A stretch of 64,000 bases of DNA. Source: Kytococcus aerolatus. GTDB lineage: Bacteria; Actinomycetota; Actinomycetes; Actinomycetales; Dermatophilaceae. Positions within the stretch are counted from its first letter, which is position 1; each line of letters begins with the position of its first letter. The notes under the pieces are model-generated. The model saw only the letters and a list, made by a program, of their open reading frames with translations, was not told the DNA's origin and ran no database searches. The translations under genes were made by a program, and so were the position numbers. Below, piece after piece: positions 34,505 to 43,210 of this stretch. The stretch is from assembly GCF_900187395.1 (NCBI RefSeq), contig NZ_FYEZ01000001.1:1364001-1428000 (forward strand), written 5' to 3'.

Positions 34505-36819
34505 GGCGCCTCCTCCAGCGCCGCCTCGAGGCGGGCGGTGAAGATCGGCTCGACGGTCTCCACGAAGGTGTTCGTGAGGTGGCTGCCCTGCCGGTAGGTG
34601 AGGACGTCACCGATCACCGCGCGGCAGCGGTCCTCCGGGCAGATGAAGTCGTTGAGGGTGAGGAAGCGGGTGCCGGGGACGGCCTCCACCGAGGCCTTGA
34701 GCACGTCGGTGCCGCGGGCCCGGTCGGCCTCCCAGTCGCACTCGTCCACGGAGTCGAGCTGCTCGGCCACGCACTCGTAGACCGGGTCGCCCGTCGGGCC
34801 GGGGGTGTCGTCCACCACCACGACCTTCGTGCCGGCCTCCACGAGTGGCTCCCAGTTGTTCCGGTAGCCACGGATCATCTTCTCGGTCCCGTCGGAGCCG
34901 GTGCCGGGCATGAGCGAGCTGGTGACGAGCACGTCGGGCTGCAGGCGCTCGATGCGGCGGCTCACCTTCTGCCCCCAGCTGTGGCACTCGGCCCAGCGCT
35001 CGTCGTCCTCGGCCTGGAGCACGTCGTTCCACGGGCAGGCCGACTTCAGGTAAGTGACCACCCGGTGGTCGTTCGCGGCCGCCCAGCGGTCGATGAGGGG
35101 CATCCACTGGTCGATCTTCGAGTCCCCGGTCACCACCATCGTGCGCTTCCCGTCGGGGTCGCCGAACTCGCACTCCCGGAGCTTCTCGCCGTTCACCGGC
35201 ATGATGCACCCGGGCTCCTTGGTGAGCGGCAGGTCCGTGGTGGCCTCGGTCGGGGACGGGGTGAGGGTCTGCGGGGCCCGGGGCAGGGCCTCCTCGGTGA
35301 GCACCGGCTGCACGTCCGCGGTGATCTCGTCCAGCGGCAGGTCGGCGGGCAGGAGGGCGGCGGCGCCGTAGCGGGGCTCGGGGGGCGCGCTCGAGGACTC
35401 CTCGCCCGGGCCCGCGGCGGAGTCCGTGCCACCGGCCGGGCTCGCCTCGTCCTCCTCGGCCGGGCTGTCGCTCGGGCCCCCGGCAGTCCCTGCGCTCTCG
35501 CCACCCGGGGACGGGCTGCCCGGGCTCTCCGCGCCGGGGCCGGTCACCTGGGCGGTCGGCACGTGGGGCACCGCGCGCCACAGCATCCCCGCGCTCCCCA
35601 GCCCGATCACGGCGAGCGCCGCCGCCATGCCCAGGGAGCGCCCGGTGGGTCGGAGGCGGGGGCTGAAGCGCAGCGGGTTCTCCACCAGGTGGTGACCGGC
35701 CCAGGCCAGGGGGAAGGCGGCGAGGACGGCGGCACAGGTGGCCCACAGGGGGGCGCGCTCGTCGAAGATCCCCTGGTCGGTGAAGACGACGAGCGGCCAG
35801 TGCCACAGATAGAGCGAGTAGGACAGCCCGCCGACCCACACCATCGGGGCGCTGCCCAGGAGGGTGCTGACGGGGCCGCGTGCCCGGACCCCGCCGACCA
35901 GGGCCGCCGCGGTGGCCAGGGTGGGGGCGGCCGCGGCGATGCCCGGCCACGGGGTGGAGGGGCCGACCAGCACGAAGCTGGCCGCCAGCCCGGCCAGGCC
36001 CAGGACGACCAGGGCGGTGGCGGACCGGGGCGAGAGGCGCTCCCAGAGACGCCCGGCGCAGGCCACCAGGCCGCCGATGGCGAGCTCCCAGAGCCGGGTG
36101 GTGGTCACGAAGTAGGCCGGTTCCGGGGCGTCGGCCGTGTGGACCACCGACCAGACCAGCGAGGGCACCGCGATGAGCAGCAGGCCCACCGTGGCCACCG
36201 GCAGCAGCGGCAGCCGGGTGCGGCGGACCACCAGCGCCACGACGAGCAGCAGCAGCGGCCAGACGACGTAGAACTGCTCCTCGACGGCCAGCGACCAGTA
36301 GTGCTGCACCGGGGAGGCCACCGAGTCCTCCGCGAGGTAGTCCGTGGTGCGGCCGGCCAGGCGCCAGTTCACGAGGTAGACCGCGGAGGCGGCGATGTCG
36401 CCGGCGATCTCCTTGAAGCGGGTGACCGGGAGCAGCAGCCACGAGCCGAGGGCCGTCACCAGGAGCACGAGGGTGGCCGCGGGGAGGAGGCGGCGGGCAC
36501 GGCGGGCGTAGAAGGTGGGCAGGGAGACCGTGCCGGTGGTGGCGATCTCCTTGAGCAGGTGGCTGGTGATGAGGAAGCCCGACAGGACGAAGAAGACGTC
36601 CACGCCGGTGAATCCCCCGGTGATGCCGGGCAGGCCCGCGTGGTAGGCCATCACCGAGAGGACGGCGAGGGCGCGCAGCCCCTCGATGTCGGGGCGGAAG
36701 CCGCCCCGCGCCGAGGGTGGCCGGCTGTCGGCCGGGGCGGGCTGGTCCTGCCCGGCGGTCGGCCCGAGCTGGAGTCGGGTCGAGCCGCTCGCGGAGGGAG
36801 GCGGGGCGACAGCACTCAC
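34501..36819 (-). CDS. OafA/YrhL-type membrane acyltransferase with C-terminal SGNH domain
   Basis: Predicted 772 residues. The acyltransferase-3 membrane domain begins at FRPDIEGLRALAVLSVMAYH and includes GFTGVDVFFVLSGFLIT, HYWSLAVEEQFYVVWP and YSLYLWHWPLVVF. A Gly/Ser/Pro/Glu-rich linker near residues 420-500 leads to the SGNH domain (MVVTGDSKIDQWMPL, KSACPW, RQGSHLTNTFVE). Inferred to O-acylate the surface polymer outside the membrane. The GTG at 36819 was chosen because TATCGT at 36905-36910 is a likely -10 and GAGGA precedes the codon. Starts further up would lie before that promoter. First of a three-gene coupled unit. Confidence 0.88.
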   Translation of the reverse strand: MSAVAPPPSASGSTRLQLGPTAGQDQPAPADSRPPSARGGFRPDIEGLRALAVLSVMAYHAGLPGITGGFTGVDVFFVLSGFLITSHLLKEIATTGTVSLPTFYARRARRLLPAATLVLLVTALGSWLLLPVTRFKEIAGDIAASAVYLVNWRLAGRTTDYLAEDSVASPVQHYWSLAVEEQFYVVWPLLLLVVALVVRRTRLPLLPVATVGLLLIAVPSLVWSVVHTADAPEPAYFVTTTRLWELAIGGLVACAGRLWERLSPRSATALVVLGLAGLAASFVLVGPSTPWPGIAAAAPTLATAAALVGGVRARGPVSTLLGSAPMVWVGGLSYSLYLWHWPLVVFTDQGIFDERAPLWATCAAVLAAFPLAWAGHHLVENPLRFSPRLRPTGRSLGMAAALAVIGLGSAGMLWRAVPHVPTAQVTGPGAESPGSPSPGGESAGTAGGPSDSPAEEDEASPAGGTDSAAGPGEESSSAPPEPRYGAAALLPADLPLDEITADVQPVLTEEALPRAPQTLTPSPTEATTDLPLTKEPGCIMPVNGEKLRECEFGDPDGKRTMVVTGDSKIDQWMPLIDRWAAANDHRVVTYLKSACPWNDVLQAEDDERWAECHSWGQKVSRRIERLQPDVLVTSSLMPGTGSDGTEKMIRGYRNNWEPLVEAGTKVVVVDDTPGPTGDPVYECVAEQLDSVDECDWEADRARGTDVLKASVEAVPGTRFLTLNDFICPEDRCRAVIGDVLTYRQGSHLTNTFVETVEPIFTARLEAALEEAP

Positions 36820-36904
36820 GGTGGGCGGGATCCTCGTCGGCGGGGGCTGGGCTGGGGCAGGGGACAGGTGGTGGGACAGGGACCGCGTCGGGCGGTGGGG
36901 CCCC

Positions 36905-36910
36905 ACGATA
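36905..36910 (-). promoter_or_regulatory. -10 element for the acyltransferase - GT4 - SGNH operon
   Basis: The minus strand reads TATCGT (TANNNT). Transcription from about 36899 would exclude upstream ATG codons and support the GTG at 36819. A short GGGGGACTCCCCC palindrome lies just upstream at about 36923-36935 and could bind a regulator. Confidence 0.35.
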
Positions 36911-37007
36911 GTCGGCGCCGTGCGGGGGGAGTCCCCCATCCGGGTGGGAGGCGCCCGGCGCGGGTGAGTCGGGGTGGGAGGTGCGTCGGCCGTGGGACCA
37001 TGCCTGC

Positions 37008-37676
37008 ATGGATCCTCACTCTCAGAGCGCTGCCCGCCGACGGTCCGGGCGGTCCGAGGGGCACCTGGTCCTGCTTCACGGCTTGGGGCAGGGTCCTGAC
37101 GCGTGGGATGACCTGCGGGCGGTCGCCCCTCCCGGGTGGATCCTGCATGCTCCACGTCTGGTGGGGACGGACCCCACGACACCTGAGGCGTACTTCACCT
37201 GGGCTGCAGCATCGGCGCAGCTGACGGAGCTGGTGGGATCGCTGGCCGGGCCGGTGCGGGTCCTGGGCCTGTCCCTCGGGGCGATGGTGGCGCTGCACGC
37301 TGCGGGAAGCGGCGCGCTCGCTGCTGAACGGCTCGTGCTGTGTGCGCCGCAGGTGCGTCCGTCACGGGTCCTGATGGGGATCCAGCAGCGGGTGCTGGCG
37401 CGGATGCCGGAGGAGCGGTTCGTGGATGCTCCCATCACGAGGGACCAGTTCTTCGCCGCTCTGGAAGCCGTCCAAGGGGCTGATCTGCGGGAGGCGGCCA
37501 AGGCCGTGCGGATCCCCACCGTGGTGGTCTGTGGCTCGCGCGACGTGGTGAACACGCCTGCCGCACGGGCCACTCGTCGCCTCGTACCGGAGGCCTCGTT
37601 CCTCCGTGTCCCCGGCGGCCACGAGCTGAACCGACAGCAGCCGAGGGCGCTCGCCGAGCTGGCCTGCCGCGACTGA
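37008..37676 (+). CDS. Alpha/beta hydrolase
   Basis: Predicted 222 residues. LVLLHGLGQGPDAWDDL supplies the oxyanion loop, VLGLSLGAMVALH the nucleophile elbow (G-L-S-L-G), CGSRDVVNTP the acid and GGHELN the histidine. The substrate is unknown. The ATG at 37008 lies six bases after GACCAT, a weak -10-like hexamer, so it could be leaderless. The DNA of this gene uses less extreme third-position GC than its neighbours (for example gctgcagcatcg and acctgggctgca), which hints at a different history. It stands alone between two minus-strand glycan operons. Confidence 0.88.
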   Translation: MDPHSQSAARRRSGRSEGHLVLLHGLGQGPDAWDDLRAVAPPGWILHAPRLVGTDPTTPEAYFTWAAASAQLTELVGSLAGPVRVLGLSLGAMVALHAAGSGALAAERLVLCAPQVRPSRVLMGIQQRVLARMPEERFVDAPITRDQFFAALEAVQGADLREAAKAVRIPTVVVCGSRDVVNTPAARATRRLVPEASFLRVPGGHELNRQQPRALAELACRD

Positions 37677-37872
37677 AGCGCGATCTGGTGAAGGGCCCCG
37701 CCCTCCCGTGGGCAAAGGTCACCTCGTGCCCACGAACATCACCGGTTCTGGTGAGCTTCCTGCGCATCAGGTGATCTTCGTCCGGCGTGGCCTCGGCGTG
37801 GGTGGCGGAGGAGGCGTGGGTGGTTTCGGCGTGGCCACGCGGCGTGCACGGTGCGGCGGGGCGACGGTGACC

Positions 37873-39789
37873 TCAGGCGGGCTCCACCAGCTCCCAGCCG
37901 CCGGCGTCGTCCCGCCGCACCAGACCGCGCTCCGCGAACTGCTCCAGCCAGCCCTCCATCGGCCACCAGCCCCAGCGCTCGGCGAAGACGCGCCCGTTGC
38001 GGACCACGTCGGCCACGTGCTGCAGCGGCGGGGAGTGGCTCTCGTGCCACTGGTGGTGCGCGTCGGCACCACCCAGCCACCAGAGCCTCCCCCCGGCGGC
38101 GCGGAGGCGCTGGGCCAGGTCGGTGTCCTCGCCGCCATAGCCCACGTAGGCCTCGTCGAAGCCGCCGAGGGCGCGGAAGTCCGCCGGGGTGAGGGCGAAG
38201 CTCAGCGACCAGAAGCGGTTCACGTCCGGCTCGGCCACGGCCACTCGCGGCCGCGGGGCGGGGCGGCCCGGGCTGCGCTCGGAGAGGCCGCGCAGGGCGG
38301 CCAGGTCCTCCACCGGGTAGGCGGCCTCGGCCACCTCGCGCAGGCGCCCGGTCGTCCCGCACCACAGGTGGGGGCCGGGCCCCTTCACCGCGACGGTGTC
38401 CGGATCGACCACGGCGTTCGCGTAGCCCTCGACGAGCCCGGGCTCGGGGATGCAGTCGACGTCGAGGAAGACGAGCACCTCCGCGCCCGCCTCCTCGGCG
38501 GTCGATGCGGCGAGGTTCCGCGCCCGCGCGAGCGGCAGGTGGCCCTCGATGCGGGGGCAGTCCACGACGATCGTGCGCGTGGCCGGCAGCGGGTTCGCCT
38601 CCAGCAGCGGGCCGATGGCGTCGTCCCCCATCGAGACGACGACGTGCAGCTCCGGCGGCGTGGTCTGGGCGGCCAGGCCCCGGCGCTGGTTGAGCAGGTG
38701 CTCGTGCCGCCCGGCCACGATGGTGAGCGCGGCCGTGCGCGGGTCGGAGGCCTCGGCCTCGCGGGCCTCCTCGATGCCCTGACGGGTCGGTGCCACGGCG
38801 CCGCGCAGCATCGCGAGCACGGCCCCGGCGGCCTCGGGCGCGCCGCCGGCGAGCCAGCGGCTCCAGCGGCCGGCGCGAGCACGGGCGGTCTCCAGCAGCG
38901 GACCCCAGGCGGCCTCGTCGGGCCAGCCGGGCGCCGCGGCCGCGACCTCCAGCCGCCCCACGGCCTCGGCGGTCGCCACCTGCTCGGCGTGCGGCCGCTC
39001 CTGACCGAGCACCACCGCGGGCGTCCCGGCGGTCGCCACGTCGGCCACGGCGCCCTGCCCGGCGTGGGTTACGACGACCCCGGCCCGGTGCAGCTCGCGC
39101 CACAGGTCCACGAGCGGCAGGTCGGTCGCCACTGTCCACTCGATGCCGGGCGTCGCGCGCCGCAGCCCGTCCAGCTGCGTCTCGGTCGCCGCATTGCCGC
39201 CGGAGCCCCAGAGCACGAGCCCACGGGCCTCGTCGCGCTCGACCTCGGGGCGGGGCCAGCCCGCGAAGCGCGAGATGCCGCCCAGGTGGTGGGTGCGTGC
39301 GGCGAGCGGGTCGTGGCTCGTCGGGTGGGCGGGGTGCGCGTCCTCGGGCCAGCAGGCCAGCATCGCGCCGGCCATGCTGTGGGCGAGGGCGTGCGCGGCG
39401 TCCTCCCGCTCTCCCGGCATCGCGACGACGGCCACCGGCATCCCGAGCAGCCGCACCAGCGCGGTCACCTCGACGGACACGTCGACGATGACGACGGTCG
39501 GGCTCGCGGTCGAGACCCAGGCGGCGATGCGGTCCATCCGCGCCGAGTACCCCGTGGCGTCCAGCGGGGCCCAGTGCAGGGCGCCGCCGGCCGTGGCCTG
39601 CTGGGCCGCGGCGTCGACCACGCCCTCGGTGTCGTCGTCGAGCAGCAGCCAGTCGCCAGGCCAGTCGGCGGGCGCCGGCAGCGAGGACAGGCCGACGATC
39701 TGCTCACCGCGGTCGGCGAGGGCGCGGGCGATGGCGGTGGCCCGCGCCGCGTGCCCCCCGCCGTGGTGGTGGACGTAGTAGCCGATCAT
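37873..39789 (-). CDS. MurG-like + GT2 two-domain glycosyltransferase
   Basis: Predicted 638 residues. The N-terminal half is a GT28-type GT-B domain (MIGYYVHHHGGGHAARATAI at its start, GLVLWGSGGNAATETQL, VVVTHAGQGAVADVATAGTP). The second half, from about residue 355, is a GT2 domain of the type with FLDVDCIPEPGLVEGY and GFDEAYVGYGGEDTDLAQRL, which matches the C-terminal glycosyltransferase signature GGEDXXL. The ATG at 39789 overlaps the preceding gene (ATGA). Fusion of these two folds is unusual and predicts two successive transfers. It is the last gene of a five-gene coupled operon from 45534. Confidence 0.85.
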   Translation of the reverse strand: MIGYYVHHHGGGHAARATAIARALADRGEQIVGLSSLPAPADWPGDWLLLDDDTEGVVDAAAQQATAGGALHWAPLDATGYSARMDRIAAWVSTASPTVVIVDVSVEVTALVRLLGMPVAVVAMPGEREDAAHALAHSMAGAMLACWPEDAHPAHPTSHDPLAARTHHLGGISRFAGWPRPEVERDEARGLVLWGSGGNAATETQLDGLRRATPGIEWTVATDLPLVDLWRELHRAGVVVTHAGQGAVADVATAGTPAVVLGQERPHAEQVATAEAVGRLEVAAAAPGWPDEAAWGPLLETARARAGRWSRWLAGGAPEAAGAVLAMLRGAVAPTRQGIEEAREAEASDPRTAALTIVAGRHEHLLNQRRGLAAQTTPPELHVVVSMGDDAIGPLLEANPLPATRTIVVDCPRIEGHLPLARARNLAASTAEEAGAEVLVFLDVDCIPEPGLVEGYANAVVDPDTVAVKGPGPHLWCGTTGRLREVAEAAYPVEDLAALRGLSERSPGRPAPRPRVAVAEPDVNRFWSLSFALTPADFRALGGFDEAYVGYGGEDTDLAQRLRAAGGRLWWLGGADAHHQWHESHSPPLQHVADVVRNGRVFAERWGWWPMEGWLEQFAERGLVRRDDAGGWELVEPA

Positions 39790-41216
39790 GCGAGCCTCCC
39801 GCGGGTGTGCTCGGCGACGACGTCGGCGGGCACGTGGGTGGTGAGTTCGGTGGGCAGGGGGGCCCAGGCGGCGTCGCCGGCGAGGGCCAGCCAGCGCGCG
39901 TGGGCGATGAGGGGGAGCGCCGCGTCGGGTTCGGTGGCAATCCGGGCCTCCGGGTCCGCCGCCAGCGGCTCCGCCGTGGGCACGCCACGGGGGCCGGTGA
40001 GGCGGGGCAGCAGCGCGTCGAGCAGGGGGTTGGTCAAGTGCGCGTCGTCGGTCCGGTGCGCGTCGTCGGTGAGGTGCGCCGGAGCCGTGAGCCGAACCCG
40101 CCAGCGGCAGCGGGCGGTCACCTCCGCGGAGGGCTCGCCGGAGCGCACGCGGGGGTCCTCGGCGAACGCGGCGAGCACCGCATCGTCGGTGTTGCGGCAC
40201 CAGAGGCCGACGTCCGCACCGCGCAGCCACTCGCCGAGCACGACGAGCGCCTGCCCGAGCGTCCAGCCGGCGAGGTCGGCCTCGACGACGACGTCGGGGA
40301 TCGCGCGCACCGGCCCGCGCCCACGCACGAGCGGGTGGGTGAGGCGGGTCGAGAGGTGGGCGGTCTCGGCGTTCTTCACCGCGGCGAGGTCCTCGGCGCG
40401 GCCGGCGATCTCCGGGCCGTCGTGCCAGGCCACCGCATCGGGCACGTGGCGCAGCTCGGCGCCGGCGAGCCAGCAGCGCTGCGCGAGCTCCCAGTCCTCG
40501 CCGCCGTAGCCGACGAAGCCGGTGTCGAAGCCACCCACGCGGCGGTAGAGCTCGGCCGGCAGCGCGCAGACGGCGGAGATGACGTAGCGGAACGAGGCGT
40601 CGTCGGCTGCGCGCAGGTCGTCGGTGTGGCGGTAGCCGTCGGCGAGCCACTGCGGGGCGGGGAGCTCCTCGGGACCGGGGCGCTCGCCGCGCAGCCAGGC
40701 AGCGAGGTCCCCAGCCGACCAGCCGGTCGGGTCGTGGTGGAGGCGCCGACCCACGGCGAGGGTCGGGGCGGCGCTCCCCTCGGCTTGCCCAGCGTCGCGG
40801 CGGTCCACGGCATCCAGTCCCCGTGCCGCGGCCTCGAGCTGCTCCAGCGTGCCCGGCACGGGCAGCATGTCCGCATCGAGCATCACGAGCACCTCCCCGG
40901 TGGCCGCGCTCGCGGCGAGGTGCCGCGCGGCGGCAGCGCGGAAGCCCTGGTCCTCCTGGGTGAGCACGCGGGTCGCGATGCCGGCCGGCGTGCGGTCGGG
41001 CAGCGCGGGCGCCTCGGGTGAGCCGTCGTCGCCGACGACGAGCTCCACGTCGTCGGGGCCGAGCGGGGCCAGACCCAGCGCGACGAGACCGGCCTCCTCC
41101 AGCATCGCGGCCCGCCCCGGGTGTGTCACGGCGACGTCCAGCGCCGCGACGATGCGGTCGAGCCGCGAGTCCTCGGGCCGGCGGGCGAAGTGCGGGACGA
41201 GGACGGAGACCCTCAT
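39786..41216 (-). CDS. GT2 family glycosyltransferase
   Basis: Predicted 476 residues. RVSVLVPHFARRPEDSRLDR starts the GT-A fold; VLVMLDADMLPVPGTLEQL has the DXD motif, and GFDTGFVGYGGEDWELAQRC matches the galactofuranosyl-type C-terminal motif. The last 150 residues form an extension of unknown function with a short repeated HLTDDAHRTDDAHLT. ATG at 41216 and stop at 39786 both overlap neighbours by four bases. Closely related in its core to the second half of the next protein in the operon. Confidence 0.88.
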   Translation of the reverse strand: MRVSVLVPHFARRPEDSRLDRIVAALDVAVTHPGRAAMLEEAGLVALGLAPLGPDDVELVVGDDGSPEAPALPDRTPAGIATRVLTQEDQGFRAAAARHLAASAATGEVLVMLDADMLPVPGTLEQLEAAARGLDAVDRRDAGQAEGSAAPTLAVGRRLHHDPTGWSAGDLAAWLRGERPGPEELPAPQWLADGYRHTDDLRAADDASFRYVISAVCALPAELYRRVGGFDTGFVGYGGEDWELAQRCWLAGAELRHVPDAVAWHDGPEIAGRAEDLAAVKNAETAHLSTRLTHPLVRGRGPVRAIPDVVVEADLAGWTLGQALVVLGEWLRGADVGLWCRNTDDAVLAAFAEDPRVRSGEPSAEVTARCRWRVRLTAPAHLTDDAHRTDDAHLTNPLLDALLPRLTGPRGVPTAEPLAADPEARIATEPDAALPLIAHARWLALAGDAAWAPLPTELTTHVPADVVAEHTRGRLA

Positions 41217-43207
41217 CGCAGGGTCCCGAGCAGCGTGGCCGCCTCGGCCCAGGTGGGCCACAGGACGTCCGGGTCGGCGAGGCGCGTGAGGGCGGGGTCG
41301 TCGAGCCCCGCGCGGATCGCCTCGCCGAGCCCCGCCTCGTCCTCCACGAGCGTGAGCGCGCCGGGCATCCGCAGGTGCTGCTCGACCATGTAGTCCGAGG
41401 TGGCCACGACCGGCCGGCGCCCGGCGGCGATCCAGCTGTTCACCGAGCCGGAGGCCGAGACGTGGCGGTGGAAGGCCACGGGCACGTCCACCGCGCGTGA
41501 GGCGGCGAGGAGCTCGTCGTCCTCGAGCCAGCCGGTGGCGTGGAAGCGCGTGCCGACTGCCGCGGCCCGCTCGGCGAGCTGCTCGAGCAGGTCCTCGTGG
41601 CCGGGGGCGGCGCCGCCGAGGTTCACGACGCCGATTTCGGGCAGCCCGAGGGCACCCACCGTGTCGACGACCTCCTCCATCCCCTTCCCGGGGTAGGCGA
41701 AGCCGAGGGTGGACACCCAGCGGCCGGGCGGGAGGAGATCCTGCGTGGGGGCTTCGGCGGGCGCCGCACCGCCCTCGGGCTCCTCCGCCGGCTTCTCGAT
41801 GGGGAGCGGCACCACACCCACTCCATTCGGCTCCACCCCGAGGGCGATGGCGAGGCGACGCTCGTGCTCGCTGCTCACCACGATGCGGTCGGCGGCGTCG
41901 CAGACCCGGCGGTAGGCCGCGGCGCGGCGCTCCATCCCGGCGCCGTCGCTCGGCTGTGGGAGGTCGTGGAGCACCACCTGGACGCCGGCCGCCGGGGCGA
42001 CGAGGCGCTCGAAGGCGTCGGCGGAGCTGGCCGGGTCGGGACCGAACGCGCGGTCGGTGAAGTGGACGACGACGACGCGGCCGCGCAGCCGCTCGGCGAG
42101 CTCCGGCATCGAGGCGGGGCCCGTGGACGCCGCGAGGGTCTGCGGGGCGTCCTCCACGCGCACGATCTCCTGCCCGCCGGCCTCGGCCAGGCGGGTGGCG
42201 TGGCGGGTCACGCCGTGGCGCTCCGGACCCACGACGAGGTGCAGGGTCTCGAGCGGGGCGCCGAGCGACCCGTCCCCGAGCGCCGCCCCGTCCCGCATCG
42301 GCATGCTGAGCAGCGACCCACCGGTGGCGAGGTCGTCGCGGCAGGCGGTGAGGCACGCGGCGAGGATCCGCGGGCGCGTGCGCAGCCAGGCCGCCTGCTC
42401 GGTGAGCACCTGCTCGTCGGCGAGCGGCTCGCCGCCCACGGTCCAGTCCACCCTCGGCTCGCCCTCGAGCCCGAGCGCCGCCAGGGTGCTCGGCAGCACC
42501 GGCGCGTAGATGGAGCGCAGCAGCTCGCGGCCCGGGTCCTCGACGGTGCCCGGCAAGCCGAGCTCGTCGGCGATCCGCTGCGCGAGCCCGATGAGGACCG
42601 GGTTGCCCGGGTGGTTGATGGTGTTCGTCACGCGGGTCCCGGCGGCACGCTGCAGGTCGTCCACCCGCACGGACCCCGCGGCCTCGGTACGGCGCAGCTG
42701 CTCGGCGAAGGACTCCTCCGCGATGGCGCGCACGGCGTCCGCGTCGAGGACGGGCTGGGGCATCCCCGCGGCCCGGGCGATGGCGCGCGTGTCCTGGTAG
42801 GGCACGACGGGCGGGTCGACGATGCCCGCGCCGCGCACCAGCCGCTGGTAGGGGTGCAGGCCGCGGTGGCGGATGACGGGGAAGCGCACCACGCGTGCGC
42901 CCGGGGCGAGGCGGGGGGCGACCTCGTCGGTGCCGACGGGGTGGCCGCGGTAGCCGTCGCGGATGGGCTGGCTCACCAGCATCGTGGTGCGGGCCAGCAG
43001 CGCGTCGAGGTGGGGCAGGTCCTCGGCCTCCAGCTCGTGCACCGGCGGGATGCGCACGGTGAACGGCGAGTCCGGCAGGGCGGAGAGGAGCACGCGGAGG
43101 GACTCGGCCTGGCAGTTGCCGTGCACGATGCCGATCGGCCCGTCGGGGAGCGGGTCGACCCCGTAGAAGTGGCCGTAGTGGCGGCGGCGACCCTCGTCGT
43201 CGGTCAT
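41213..43207 (-). CDS. WcbI-like domain fused to a GT4-like glycosyltransferase
   Basis: Predicted 664 residues. The first 300 residues resemble WcbI, a capsule-biosynthesis protein thought to be a CoA-dependent acyltransferase: IGIVHGNCQAESLRVLL at the N-terminus, then FPVIRHRGLHPYQR and TNTINHPGNPVLIGLA. The second half looks like a GT-B glycosyltransferase (VVVHFTDRAFG, DRIVVSSEHERRLAIALG, WVSTLGFAYPGKGMEEVV, SASGSVNSWIAAGRRPVVAT). The usual second-glutamate motif is not obvious, so catalysis by this half is less certain. It starts three bases after the preceding gene and overlaps the next. May acylate and glycosylate the same sugar. Confidence 0.78.
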   Translation of the reverse strand: MTDDEGRRRHYGHFYGVDPLPDGPIGIVHGNCQAESLRVLLSALPDSPFTVRIPPVHELEAEDLPHLDALLARTTMLVSQPIRDGYRGHPVGTDEVAPRLAPGARVVRFPVIRHRGLHPYQRLVRGAGIVDPPVVPYQDTRAIARAAGMPQPVLDADAVRAIAEESFAEQLRRTEAAGSVRVDDLQRAAGTRVTNTINHPGNPVLIGLAQRIADELGLPGTVEDPGRELLRSIYAPVLPSTLAALGLEGEPRVDWTVGGEPLADEQVLTEQAAWLRTRPRILAACLTACRDDLATGGSLLSMPMRDGAALGDGSLGAPLETLHLVVGPERHGVTRHATRLAEAGGQEIVRVEDAPQTLAASTGPASMPELAERLRGRVVVVHFTDRAFGPDPASSADAFERLVAPAAGVQVVLHDLPQPSDGAGMERRAAAYRRVCDAADRIVVSSEHERRLAIALGVEPNGVGVVPLPIEKPAEEPEGGAAPAEAPTQDLLPPGRWVSTLGFAYPGKGMEEVVDTVGALGLPEIGVVNLGGAAPGHEDLLEQLAERAAAVGTRFHATGWLEDDELLAASRAVDVPVAFHRHVSASGSVNSWIAAGRRPVVATSDYMVEQHLRMPGALTLVEDEAGLGEAIRAGLDDPALTRLADPDVLWPTWAEAATLLGTLR

Positions 43208-43210
43208 GCG

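Noticed and set aside
37677-37872. Small gene in the gap between the hydrolase and the glycosyltransferase
   Set aside because: No frame with a ribosome site or plausible composition; only the ends of two convergent genes.
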